DNA of 32,081 nucleotides from Clostridia bacterium (lineage in GTDB: Bacteria; Bacillota; Clostridia; Oscillospirales; Acutalibacteraceae), in NCBI GenBank assembly GCA_017432485.1, contig JAFRJB010000070.1:1-32081 (forward strand). The letters run 5' to 3'. The translations under genes were made by a program, and so were the position numbers. The notes beneath the pieces were generated by a model that did not search any database, was not told where the DNA came from, and saw only the letters and a list, made by a program, of their open reading frames with translations. Of the stretch, positions 15,199 through 24,696 are shown piece after piece (the first letter of the stretch is position 1; each line of letters begins with the position of its first letter).

Positions 15199-15211
15199 AG
15201 AAGTGATAGGC

Positions 15212-15278
15212 AAGACAGGGGGACGGTTCCTCTGTCTTTTTCTTATGCTGCAAGACAGAGGAACCGTCCCCCTGTCTT
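15212..15278. repeat. REP-like long palindrome (GACAGGGGGACGGTTCC family)
   Basis: Two perfect 27-nt inverted arms (15212-15238 and 15252-15278) with a 13-nt loop. Each arm is itself semi-palindromic, with AAGACAG at one end and CTGTCTT at the other. From memory, closely related sequences are scattered through many Clostridia genomes and are compatible with REP elements mobilised by Y1 transposases. No such transposase is next to it. Confidence 0.75.
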
Positions 15279-15311
15279 AGCTAACCGCTAACTGCTGACT
15301 GCTGACAGCTT

Positions 15312-15358
15312 AAATTCTAATTTAGCCGCCGTAAGGGCGGCATAAATTAGAATTTTTT
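15312..15358 (+). terminator. Terminator of the kinase-regulator operon
   Basis: A stem of 19 bp (AAATTCTAATTTAGCCGCC with its complement, one bulge) ends in six T's. The T-run overlaps the heptamer site that follows, so terminator and next operator are directly joined. Confidence 0.85.
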
Positions 15359-15388
15359 GGACATTTATTGGACTAAATAAAATATTAT
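15357..15388 (+). promoter_or_regulatory. SARP-type operator/promoter before the giant secreted protein
   Basis: Heptamers TTGGACA (15357-15363) and TTGGACT (15368-15374) with spacer TTTA, then 8 bp, then -10-like TATTAT (15383-15388). It shares more than 20 consecutive bases with the site at 13033-13053. No good independent -35 is present, as expected for an activator-dependent promoter. A threefold ACTATA repeat follows in the leader (about 15390-15411). Confidence 0.65.
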
Positions 15389-15452
15389 TAAAATAACTAT
15401 AACTATAACTATTTTCTTTTTAAATACATTCTGTGAATCGGAGGTAGTTTCA

Positions 15453-18400
15453 ATGCGTAAAAACACAAAAAGACTCATAGCATTGCTTATGACTATCACA
15501 ATGATTTTGGCTGTATGCCCTGTCGAGATATTTGCGGCGGGTGATGCTACGGCTGTTTCCGCCGTGCCCGCGGCTGTAACCGACAGCGCCGATACGGCAG
15601 AAGATACCCCGGCGACGGAGGAAGCCTCTGCGAGCGAGGATACAACTATTTCGGAAAGTGAGGCGCCTGTTTCCGCTGAACAGAGCGAGGCGGCTGCCTC
15701 GCAGCAAACAAGCGGTAACGCCACTGCCCTGCAAAAGAGCAGTGGGCTATTGCCTGCACCGGTGTTTCAAAAATATTACCGCGGCAGTGTGGCGGCATCC
15801 TATATTACCGCCGCAGTCTTCGAGGGTGAAGGTACTGCCGAGCAGCCTTACCTCATCGGTTCCTCTGCGGAATGGGACGCATTGAGCAGCGCCATAAACA
15901 GCGGCAGTACCGCATATGCCGGAAAGTATTTTAAATTGACAGATGATATTACCGTAACAACCATGCTCGGCTATCGTCCCGGCAACACCGACAACGATGA
16001 CTATGTTTTCAGCGGCACCTTTGACGGTGCAGGGCATACCCTTAATGTAAACATCAATACATCTTTGGGTTTTGCGGCACCCTTTGCCATTGCGCATAAT
16101 GCGGTTATTAAAAATCTCACGGTGACAGGTACCGTTACATCAACAGGCTTTCATGCAACCGGTTTGGTCGGCGCGTCAAAGGCAAAAGTAAATGCCGACG
16201 AGTCTTCCCTCACCATACAAAATGTAACCGTGAGCACGGATGTCAGTTGCACTTCCCATATTGCCGGCATTATCGGCCACGCGCACCAGGCGGATATCAC
16301 GATGGAGAATGTGGTGTTTGACGGTTCGCTCAACGCAAGCTCCGTACAAGGCGGCTTTATCGGCTGGGGCGGTGCGATTCACGGATTTAATGCCTCTTTC
16401 AAAGATTGCCTGTTCAAGGGCACTTACAATAGCGGCGCAGCATTCTACCCGATTGCGTTTGCATCCGGGCAGGGCACGGTCACATTGATAAATGATTTCT
16501 ATACCACAAGCTTCGGCAGCGGCGGCAGCCCGATTACACCGACCGGCAGCGGCTCGCTTAAAATAATGACAGGAACTCGCCTGATTTCTTCCGCTTCCGA
16601 TTGGAATGAATTTGCGGATGCTGTTTTAGCAGGTGAAACCTTTGAGAATTATCTTGTAAAACTGACGGATGATATCACCGTAACAAGAGGTATAGGCAGT
16701 GGTAATATTACGAGCGCAACTGCTCCGGTTTATCCTTTTAGCGGCACTTTTGACGGTTGCGGACATACGCTTAACTTTGTGCCCCCCGCAGATACCGAGG
16801 CAAACTATGTTGCGCCGTTTTCCATTGTGAAAAATGCGACTGTCACAAATTTGAAGGTGACGGGTAAAGTCACCGCATATAATAATATTTCAGGCTTGGT
16901 CGGTTCACTCATCGGCACACTGTTAATTGAAAATGTCATCTCCGATGTGGATGTTAGCGGTAATTTTGTCGGCGGTTTCATCGGTCACGGTTCAGCAGGT
17001 AATATCACTGTGCGTAATAGTGCCTACACAGGCGACTTGAACGGCAGCACCCTTGCAGGCGGCATTATTTGTTGGCGCGGACCGACCGCTTGGGACCCCT
17101 CCGGTGTATCGGCGGTGCATATGGAAAACTGCCTGTTTGCAGGCAGAGCAACCGGTACGGCGGATTTTCACCCGATTGGTTTTACACAACAAACCAACGT
17201 GCCTTCCGGCTTTACCAATATGTGGTCATCGGTATCTCCGAAGAATAATTCAAAAGGATTTTATAACTACCAGTACCAAGGCGCAAGTTACAAGCCCACT
17301 GTTGCTGTTGTGACAAGCAAGAGCGATGCTTCCGGTACGCGTCCGTGGATGGGATATTATGATGTAACGGCTTTCATGCCTACAGAAGGCGCTCTTGCCG
17401 AGGCTTTGAACGCATGGACAGGTGCGGAAAAATTATTCCTGCTTGGGGACGCTACCGCAAATACCACCGCTACGGTTCCCTCTGGCGAGCATACGCTTGA
17501 TTTAAACGGTCATACCCTCAAAGCGGGCTCTGCGGGTTACAGTGTTATTACCGTCGGCAGCGGTGCCGAGCTTGTTATTGATGATACGGCAGGCGGCGGT
17601 AAAATCACCGGCGGCAGCGTCGGGCAAAACTACGGCGGCGGTATTACGGCCGACGGCGGCAAGCTCACGCTCAAGGGCGGCGCCATCAGCGGTAACGCAA
17701 ATACCTATGGCGCTATCGGCTATTGCAGCGGTGGTGTACTTGTCAAAAACAGCGGCAAATTTTATATGGAGGGCGGCGAAATTTCCGCCAACACATCCTA
17801 TGTCGGCGGCGGTGTTTGCTGCGATACCTCCGCTACCACGGTCATCATTACCGGCGGTGAGATTAAAAACAATAAAATCACGCGCTTCGGCAGCGGCGTT
17901 TTGGCAGGCAGAAGCAGCTCGGCAACCTTTAAAATCGGCGGCGATGCCAAAATTGTCGATAACATTTCAACCTGGACTTCGGATAAAAACGGCGAGGCAT
18001 CCGTTAACTTTTCCAAACTTTCGATTTCCGGTAACCCGACGGTGCGCGGCTGTTGGAAAACAACCGGTAACAGCGCTCCCAATGCGCACATTAACCTTGA
18101 TAATGATGGTTCCTCCGTGCAGCGCATTGCACTTGACGGTGCATTGACAAACGAAAGCGGAACGCCCAATTTGCTGCTTTCTCCCATTTACCGTTGGAAT
18201 GATTTGCAAAGCGGTAAAACATTTGTCTTTACAAGCGGTTGGAGCACCTATATGGGTACCGCTCACCCCGCGGATTATTTCGGCGTTGATGCGAGTGTCA
18301 GCGGCGTGCGCATTATCCGTAAAGACGGTGAGGCGGCATTTACCGGCAGCAATGATTTGGGTGATTTATATATTACATACAATGCCAACGGCGGCACCGG

Positions 18401-21400
18401 CGAAATGGAAGCACAGTTGGTCAGTACTACCTCTGCCGTACTCAATCAAAACAGTTTTACCAATGGGAATAAAGAGTTTATCGGCTGGAATACCAAAGCC
18501 GACGGCAGCGGCACACCATATAGCGATAAGGGTGATATTACCTTATCGGGCGATGTAACGCTCTATGCGCAGTGGGCGGAAAAACACGAGCATGACGATG
18601 TTACTTTCACAAAGTGGGAGCAGACCTCCTCTTTGCCGACAAAAGCGGGTGACTATTATCTGGGCGCCGATGTTACCATTTCAAGCACCTGGAATGTACC
18701 GTCAGGCACGGTCAACCTTTGCTTAAACGGTCACGGCATTAAAATGGTCGGCAGCGGCAGCGTTATTAATGTCGGCAGCAGCGCTGTACTAAATGTTTAT
18801 GATTGCGGCGAAACCGAGCACAAATTTACCGTCAATTCCCCGGCTTCCAACGGCGCAGGCTGTGCGATAGTCAATGATTCACTTGCCGGCGATTACAAAA
18901 CCTTTACCGGCGGCTATATCACCGGCGGTAATGCGAGAGAGGGCGGCGGCATTCATGTGCAAAGCGGTGCGCATTTCACGCTTTACGGTGGCACTGTTAT
19001 CGGCAACCGCGCAAGCTTTATGGGTGCCGGTATTAAAATCAGCAACGGCAGCGATACTACCGGCGAATGTTTCACCATGGCAGGCGGCGCGGTGATGTAT
19101 AACTATCTTTCCGGTTGGGGCGCCGGTTTGAATTCCGACGGCAGCATTACCATGACCGGCGGTACCATTGCATACAACTACGCCACTAAGGACCCGGGCG
19201 GTATTCATTGCCACTATTTGTATATGAGCGGCGGCAGCATTGTCAATAACTATGCGGATGATAATGAGTATTCTGCCGGTGTGCATGCGGACCATGAGGT
19301 ATTCATCAGCGGCAATCCCGTTATTTCCGACAATGTGTATAAAGGCACACCATACAATTTGGATTGGGACAGAACCGAACTCGCACATGGACACAAGTTG
19401 AATATAACCGGTGCCTTAAGCGAGGGTGCTCAGATTTCCGTTACCCTTAAAGTCGGCGGCACCGGCGTGTTCACAAACGGCTGGAAAGCCAACATGGGCG
19501 ACGCCGACCCGGCGAAATACTTCACAAGCGATAACCGGAATTACAGTGTTTTCTTGAATCAAGGCGGCGAGGCGGAAATCGGTGTTCCGTCTGTGGCAAG
19601 TATTATCAGCGGAGAAACCGTAACCAATTATGGCACTCTCGCCGATGCTATCAGCGCTTGGACAGCGGGCAGCACCTTAAAGCTGCTTGCAGATGTGACA
19701 ACAAGCAGCACCGTTACCGCTCCCTCCGGTGAGCATACGCTCGATTTAAACGGTCATGGCATTAAAATGACCGGCAATAACAGAGTTTTTATGGTCGGTG
19801 CGGGTGCAACGTTAAATATGAAAGACAGCGGCGAAATCGAACATAAATTTGTTGTCGATTCTCCTGCTTCCAACGGCGCCGGATTGGCTGTCGTGGACGA
19901 TACACTTACGAGCGGATATAAGACCTTTACCGGCGGCTACATTACCGGCGGTAATGCACAGGACGGCGCCGGCGTTTATGTCACCGGCGGCGGTAAATTC
20001 AACATGTATGGTGGCACCATTCTCGGCAACATGTCAAGCAGACACGGCGGCGGTGTTAACGTTTCCATGTCGAGCGATGGTTCCGAATTTAATATGTATG
20101 GCGGTTCTGTTTGCTACAACAGTGCAGCGTGGGGCGGCGGCATCAACATCTTTGCCTCAGCCCGCGTGTCCGGCGAAAGCTTGATTGAGAACAATGTCGC
20201 GAGCAATGGCGGCGGCGGCATCGAGCTTGAAAGCGGCGGCAGGCTGTATATGAACGGCGGAACCGTTACGGAAAACAGAGTTCTTGCACAAAACGGCGGC
20301 ATGTGGAAGGCAGGCGGCGTTCATGTGCCCAACGGCACAGAGTATCACCTTCAAGGCGCCGTACGGGTTATCAACAATTATGAGGGAGCAAGCGGCACGA
20401 CACAAAACAATGTCTTTGTGCGCAAAGAGGTTCCCGGGAAGGTGATTCTTGACGGTGCGCTTGCTGCGGATGCTTCCATCGGTGCGGGAACCAACGGAGC
20501 CGCTCCCTTTACCCTTACTTCCGCTTACAATACGCACATGGGCGAAGCCGACCCGACGAAATACTTCACAAGCGACAATGCGGATTATACCGTTATCCTA
20601 AAAGACGGGGAAGCGGCGCTCGAATATACGCCGGTACCCGATGTCAGCGCAAGCGGCTATACGGGTGATTATGACGGTGCGGCGCATGGCATTGCCGTGA
20701 GCGTACCCACCGGTGCAACCGTGCAATACGGCACCAAAGCGGGCGACTATTCGCTCACCGAAAACCCGAGTTATACCGATGCGGGTACTTATAATGTTTA
20801 TTATAAAGTAACCATGGATAAGCACACCCCGGTGGAGGGCAGTGCGGTTGTTACCATCAATCAAATTAACGCGACTGTCACCATTACCGGTCATAACACC
20901 ACCGTGAATTATGACGGTAAGGCGCACAGTGCGGACGGCTTTGATTTTGCAGCCGATACCACGCTTTACACGGCGGCAGACTTCACCTTCTCCGGCAGAG
21001 CCGAAGCGGTGAGAACCGATGCCGGCACCACGAATATGGAGCTTGCGGCATCACAGTTTGTAAACACCAACGAGAACTTTGCTACCGTTACTTTCAATGT
21101 GAGCGACGGCTTTGTGAAAATCAACCCGATTAATGTTACCGTCACCATTACCGGTCACAATGTAACAGCGAATTATGACGCTAAGGCGCACAGTGCGGAA
21201 GGCTACGACTTTGCGGCAGACAGCACGCTTTACACCGAAGCGGACTTCACCTTCAGCGGCAGCGCGGCGGCAGAGAGAACCGATGCCGGCACTGCAAAAA
21301 TGGGGCTTGCGGCAGAGCAGTTTGAAAACACCAATGCAAATTTTGGCACCGTTACTTTCAACGTGACGGACGGCTTTGTGAAAATCAATCCGCTAAATGT

Positions 21401-23651
21401 TACTGTCACCATTACCGGTCACAGTGTAACAGCGAATTATGACGCTAAGGCGCACAGTGCGGAAGGCTACGACTTTGCGGCAGACAGCACGCTTTACACC
21501 GAAGCCGACTTCACTTTCAGCGGTAATGCTGCGGCAGAGAGAACCGACGCCGGCAAAACAGACATGGGGCTTACGGCGGCACAGTTCAGCAACACGAACC
21601 CGAACTTTGCTACGGTTACCTTTAATGTAACGGACGGTTTTGTAAAAATTGACCCGATTGACGTAACGGTCACCATTACCGGTCATCACACCGCGGTGGA
21701 TTATGACGGCGAGACACACAGTGCAGACGGTTACGACTTTGCGGCGGACAATGCGCTCTATACCGAAGCGGACTTCACTTTCAGCGGCAGAGCCGAGGCG
21801 CTCAGAACCAATGCCGGCACCACTTATATGGGGCTGACAGCATCACAGTTTAAAAACACCAATAAGAACTTTGCCACGGTTGTGTTTGATGTGAGCGACG
21901 GTTTCGTGAAAGTCAATCAGATAAATGCGGTTGTCACCATTAAAGGGCATCACACGACTGCGGATTACGATGGTAACGCCTACAGCGCAGCGGGCTATGA
22001 CTTTGCAGTCGACACCGCGCTCTATACCGAAGCGGATTTCATCTTCAGCGGTAACGCGGCGGCAGAGAGACGTGAAGCCGGCACCACCAAAATGGGATTG
22101 AACGCGGCACAGTTTGAGAATACCAACGAGAACTTTGCTACCGTCACCTTTAACGTGACGGACGGTTATGTTACCATCAACCCGATTACGGCGGTCGTGA
22201 CCATCACCGGGCACACCAACACTGCCCCGTATAACGGCAAAGCCCACATCGTAAGCGGGTATGATGCATCAGCCAATACCGCGCTGTATGATGTAGAGAA
22301 AGACTTTGCCTTCACCGGCAGCGCCAATGCGGTGCAAACCGATGCCGGCACGGCAAAAATGGGGCTGACCTCCGCTCAGTTTAAAAATACCAATCAAAAC
22401 TTTGCTTCCGTTATCTTTAAGGTGACGGACGGTTACCAAAAAATCACCCGTGTGGATGCCGTTATCAAGAGTGCACCGCATGCCAAAAGCAATTTGGTTT
22501 ATTCCGGCGAAACCCAAGCGCTTATTGTTGCGGGTTCCGCCACAGGCGGCACACTGTATTACGCTATCGGTGCTGACGATACAACGGCTCCGGCGAGTGC
22601 GCAGTTTAAGAAGTCACTGCCCGCCGCCAAAGATATCGGCAACTATTATATCTGGTATAAAGTCATCGCCGATAAAAACCACAATTCACTTGCACCAAAA
22701 TGCTTTAAAGTGACCTTGGCAAACCAAGCGTGGTTAACCGTTAACGGCAAAATTCTTAATAACGATAAAACGCCCATGAGCGGCGCCGAAGTGCTTTTGA
22801 TGCGCGGCAACGAGGTGGTTGATACCATTACATCCAATGAATACGGTGAATACTACTTCACTGTTGCCAAAGGTGTATATAACCTTGTGGTAAAAGTCAA
22901 CGGAATTACCGTAACCAACATTGCCGATGTTACAGGCAATGTGACTACCGATATCACCTTGCCGGCACCGAATACAGACTCTGTTTTGGATATTGTTTCC
23001 GATAAGAGCATCGCGGTCGGCGGGTTGGAGCAGGAAGCAAATCTCATTCGACAAAATGAGAAAGTTCCCGATGATGTCAATGTTACGGTGAAAATGACCG
23101 TGCAGGCGATTGCCGAAAGTGATACGGACGGTTCAAAAGCCATCACAAGTTTTGCCAAAGATAAATACATCGAGTTTTATGACCTGTCGGTAGAAAAAAC
23201 CGTCGGTTCCGTCACTACCAAAATGAACACAACGCAAACCGTGATGGAAATTGTGATTCCCTGTTCATTTACAAATAAGCGCGAACTGCAAGTGTTCACT
23301 TGCGACGGCGGCGATGTGACGGCGCTCACCGAGAGCGACAGCGGCGCACCCGGCACCTACCGTGTGGATGCGGAAAACGGACTTATCTATATTTACACCA
23401 CCTCTTTTGCCACCGTGGCTCTGGCATACCAGCCGTATTTCAGTGTAAGCAGCCTGCTTTCGCTCGGCTCTTATACCGGCAAGGTATCCGTGAAACTGGA
23501 AAAAGAGAGCGGCGATAAGATATTTGAATTAAACGATGTATCCGTGGAGGATATCGCGTTTAAAGGGGTACCGAGAGGCACCTATACAATGACAGTACAA
23601 TGGGTAGACGGCGTCGAGAATACCATCACACTGCCGTTTAACATCAAGTAA
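15453..23651 (+). CDS. Giant secreted beta-helix and MBG-repeat surface protein
   Basis: A 2732-residue exported protein. A signal peptide (about 1-30) is followed by an Ala/Ser/Glu-rich linker to about 105. Two GLUG-like beta-structured modules span about 123-370 and 374-613 (SGTFDGAGHTLN, then KNLTVTGTV and GLVG motifs). Three right-handed beta-helix modules follow at about 644-967, 1047-1376 and 1383-1716, each opening near GEHTLDLNGH or NLCLNGHGIKM and closing with a MG-x-ADP-xx-YF motif. An InlB B-repeat/Flg_new domain (972-1043, YNANGGTGEM to LYAQW) lies between the first two. Then come an MBG-like domain (1730-1804), six 88-residue repeats (1805-2332), another MBG-like domain (2334-2423), a Cna_B/carboxypeptidase-regulatory-like domain (2426-2507) and a unique C-terminus. 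No LPXTG, SLH or terminal membrane anchor is seen. GGAGG precedes the ATG by about 8 nt. Adhesin or matrix role inferred; no catalytic site recognised. Confidence 0.88.
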   Translation: MRKNTKRLIALLMTITMILAVCPVEIFAAGDATAVSAVPAAVTDSADTAEDTPATEEASASEDTTISESEAPVSAEQSEAAASQQTSGNATALQKSSGLLPAPVFQKYYRGSVAASYITAAVFEGEGTAEQPYLIGSSAEWDALSSAINSGSTAYAGKYFKLTDDITVTTMLGYRPGNTDNDDYVFSGTFDGAGHTLNVNINTSLGFAAPFAIAHNAVIKNLTVTGTVTSTGFHATGLVGASKAKVNADESSLTIQNVTVSTDVSCTSHIAGIIGHAHQADITMENVVFDGSLNASSVQGGFIGWGGAIHGFNASFKDCLFKGTYNSGAAFYPIAFASGQGTVTLINDFYTTSFGSGGSPITPTGSGSLKIMTGTRLISSASDWNEFADAVLAGETFENYLVKLTDDITVTRGIGSGNITSATAPVYPFSGTFDGCGHTLNFVPPADTEANYVAPFSIVKNATVTNLKVTGKVTAYNNISGLVGSLIGTLLIENVISDVDVSGNFVGGFIGHGSAGNITVRNSAYTGDLNGSTLAGGIICWRGPTAWDPSGVSAVHMENCLFAGRATGTADFHPIGFTQQTNVPSGFTNMWSSVSPKNNSKGFYNYQYQGASYKPTVAVVTSKSDASGTRPWMGYYDVTAFMPTEGALAEALNAWTGAEKLFLLGDATANTTATVPSGEHTLDLNGHTLKAGSAGYSVITVGSGAELVIDDTAGGGKITGGSVGQNYGGGITADGGKLTLKGGAISGNANTYGAIGYCSGGVLVKNSGKFYMEGGEISANTSYVGGGVCCDTSATTVIITGGEIKNNKITRFGSGVLAGRSSSATFKIGGDAKIVDNISTWTSDKNGEASVNFSKLSISGNPTVRGCWKTTGNSAPNAHINLDNDGSSVQRIALDGALTNESGTPNLLLSPIYRWNDLQSGKTFVFTSGWSTYMGTAHPADYFGVDASVSGVRIIRKDGEAAFTGSNDLGDLYITYNANGGTGEMEAQLVSTTSAVLNQNSFTNGNKEFIGWNTKADGSGTPYSDKGDITLSGDVTLYAQWAEKHEHDDVTFTKWEQTSSLPTKAGDYYLGADVTISSTWNVPSGTVNLCLNGHGIKMVGSGSVINVGSSAVLNVYDCGETEHKFTVNSPASNGAGCAIVNDSLAGDYKTFTGGYITGGNAREGGGIHVQSGAHFTLYGGTVIGNRASFMGAGIKISNGSDTTGECFTMAGGAVMYNYLSGWGAGLNSDGSITMTGGTIAYNYATKDPGGIHCHYLYMSGGSIVNNYADDNEYSAGVHADHEVFISGNPVISDNVYKGTPYNLDWDRTELAHGHKLNITGALSEGAQISVTLKVGGTGVFTNGWKANMGDADPAKYFTSDNRNYSVFLNQGGEAEIGVPSVASIISGETVTNYGTLADAISAWTAGSTLKLLADVTTSSTVTAPSGEHTLDLNGHGIKMTGNNRVFMVGAGATLNMKDSGEIEHKFVVDSPASNGAGLAVVDDTLTSGYKTFTGGYITGGNAQDGAGVYVTGGGKFNMYGGTILGNMSSRHGGGVNVSMSSDGSEFNMYGGSVCYNSAAWGGGINIFASARVSGESLIENNVASNGGGGIELESGGRLYMNGGTVTENRVLAQNGGMWKAGGVHVPNGTEYHLQGAVRVINNYEGASGTTQNNVFVRKEVPGKVILDGALAADASIGAGTNGAAPFTLTSAYNTHMGEADPTKYFTSDNADYTVILKDGEAALEYTPVPDVSASGYTGDYDGAAHGIAVSVPTGATVQYGTKAGDYSLTENPSYTDAGTYNVYYKVTMDKHTPVEGSAVVTINQINATVTITGHNTTVNYDGKAHSADGFDFAADTTLYTAADFTFSGRAEAVRTDAGTTNMELAASQFVNTNENFATVTFNVSDGFVKINPINVTVTITGHNVTANYDAKAHSAEGYDFAADSTLYTEADFTFSGSAAAERTDAGTAKMGLAAEQFENTNANFGTVTFNVTDGFVKINPLNVTVTITGHSVTANYDAKAHSAEGYDFAADSTLYTEADFTFSGNAAAERTDAGKTDMGLTAAQFSNTNPNFATVTFNVTDGFVKIDPIDVTVTITGHHTAVDYDGETHSADGYDFAADNALYTEADFTFSGRAEALRTNAGTTYMGLTASQFKNTNKNFATVVFDVSDGFVKVNQINAVVTIKGHHTTADYDGNAYSAAGYDFAVDTALYTEADFIFSGNAAAERREAGTTKMGLNAAQFENTNENFATVTFNVTDGYVTINPITAVVTITGHTNTAPYNGKAHIVSGYDASANTALYDVEKDFAFTGSANAVQTDAGTAKMGLTSAQFKNTNQNFASVIFKVTDGYQKITRVDAVIKSAPHAKSNLVYSGETQALIVAGSATGGTLYYAIGADDTTAPASAQFKKSLPAAKDIGNYYIWYKVIADKNHNSLAPKCFKVTLANQAWLTVNGKILNNDKTPMSGAEVLLMRGNEVVDTITSNEYGEYYFTVAKGVYNLVVKVNGITVTNIADVTGNVTTDITLPAPNTDSVLDIVSDKSIAVGGLEQEANLIRQNEKVPDDVNVTVKMTVQAIAESDTDGSKAITSFAKDKYIEFYDLSVEKTVGSVTTKMNTTQTVMEIVIPCSFTNKRELQVFTCDGGDVTALTESDSGAPGTYRVDAENGLIYIYTTSFATVALAYQPYFSVSSLLSLGSYTGKVSVKLEKESGDKIFELNDVSVEDIAFKGVPRGTYTMTVQWVDGVENTITLPFNIK
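20866..22449 (+). repeat. Six tandem 264-bp coding repeats
   Basis: The start motif CACCATTACCGG and relatives recur at 20879, 21143, 21407 and onward at exactly 264-bp spacing, giving six 88-residue units. Each unit has YD-AHSA-GYDFA, LYTEADFTFSG, RTDAGT--MGL, NTN-NFATVTFNV and DGFVKINP. Units 2 and 3 share 81 identical consecutive bases (21161-21241 and 21425-21505), pointing to recent duplication; the outer units, especially the sixth, are more diverged. Confidence 0.92.
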
Positions 23652-23669
23652 GTTTAGGAGGATGAAAGT

Positions 23670-24677
23670 ATGAGTAGCAATCAAGCCAAAATCGGCAAGA
23701 AAGAAATGGAAAAACTGCGCAGTAGCGAAGGCGGCGCGCAAGCGGCGCAAAAGAAAAAAGTCGGTCCCATCATTGTGCGTGTGATTGGCGGACTGATTTC
23801 CGTAGCGTATTATGTCATACTGCTGTTCGGTAAGTATTTTATGGACCCGAAAGGCGTGTTTTACACCAGTTTGAATGTCTTTTCCGGCGTGGAGAAACCG
23901 AATCATTGGATTCGTATTGCCAGTTTGGCTATTTTAACCTTGAGCATTAGTTTCGTGCTGCGCTTCTTAATCGGCAGAATGGCAAAAAATAAGGGCATTA
24001 CCCAAAAAACCGGTGTTGCCATTATTGAACTGTTCGGCAATTTTGTAAAATATGCCGCGTTCATCGTACTCATCTTCTTAATTCTCAACGCAGTCGGCGT
24101 CGATACCACGGCGCTGCTTGCAAGCCTCGGCATTTTGAGTTTGATTTTAGGCTTGGGTATGACTTCGCTTATTGAAGATATTGTGGCAGGTATATTTATC
24201 ATCGCAGAGCGCACCTTTGATGTGGGCGATATCATTGTGCTCGACGGTTTTCGCGGTACGGTTGTATCTGTCGGCATTCGTTCCACCAAAATTGCGGATA
24301 TCGGCGGCGATATTTTAACCGTGCGCAACTCTGCTATCGGTTCCACCGTGAACCTGACTGACCGCACCTCTTGCGCGGCGCTGACATTCCCGATTGCTCC
24401 CACAGAATCTTTGGAGCATGTTGAGGCAGTGATTAAAGAGCATTTCCATGCAGAAGAAATTAAGGAAAAATATGAATTTATGGCAGGCGTACCGATGTAC
24501 CTCGGGCTTTGCGAAATCACCAAAAAAGGTGTGCAAATGCTATTATTTATTGCCGGCTGTAAAGAAGAGTTCCGCTATGATACCGAGCGTGCTCTCTACC
24601 ACGAGGTAAAAACCGTTTTTGACAGTAACGACATACAACTCGGTTACACCGGTATCGATGAGGAAGAAGAAGCATAA
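23670..24677 (+). CDS. MscS-family small-conductance mechanosensitive channel
   Basis: A 335-residue inner-membrane channel. A charged cytoplasmic N-terminus (1-35) precedes hydrophobic segments at about 36-56, 80-105 and 112-145. The pore-lining helix and MscS core follow: LLASLGILSLILGLGMTSLI, then EDIVAGIFIIAERTFDVGDII and the beta-domain VLDGFRGTVVSVGIRSTKI, which are diagnostic. The C-terminal alpha/beta portion runs to about 325. The family opens on membrane tension to release solutes. AGGAGG lies 7 nt before the ATG. It begins 18 nt after the giant-protein stop codon, so it is almost certainly in the same operon; its link with a secreted giant protein is unusual and unexplained. Confidence 0.93.
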   Translation: MSSNQAKIGKKEMEKLRSSEGGAQAAQKKKVGPIIVRVIGGLISVAYYVILLFGKYFMDPKGVFYTSLNVFSGVEKPNHWIRIASLAILTLSISFVLRFLIGRMAKNKGITQKTGVAIIELFGNFVKYAAFIVLIFLILNAVGVDTTALLASLGILSLILGLGMTSLIEDIVAGIFIIAERTFDVGDIIVLDGFRGTVVSVGIRSTKIADIGGDILTVRNSAIGSTVNLTDRTSCAALTFPIAPTESLEHVEAVIKEHFHAEEIKEKYEFMAGVPMYLGLCEITKKGVQMLLFIAGCKEEFRYDTERALYHEVKTVFDSNDIQLGYTGIDEEEEA

Positions 24678-24696
24678 TTAGTTTGGAGGCTATACC

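Noticed and set aside
17542..18147. 201-codon frame inside the giant gene (+ strand)
   Set aside because: A shifted-frame shadow of repetitive beta-helix coding sequence; Ala/Ser/Pro-rich with no start signal.
23400..23651. LPXTG or other wall-sorting signal on the giant protein
   Set aside because: The C-terminus ends TLPFNIK with no hydrophobic segment or basic tail; no sorting motif found.
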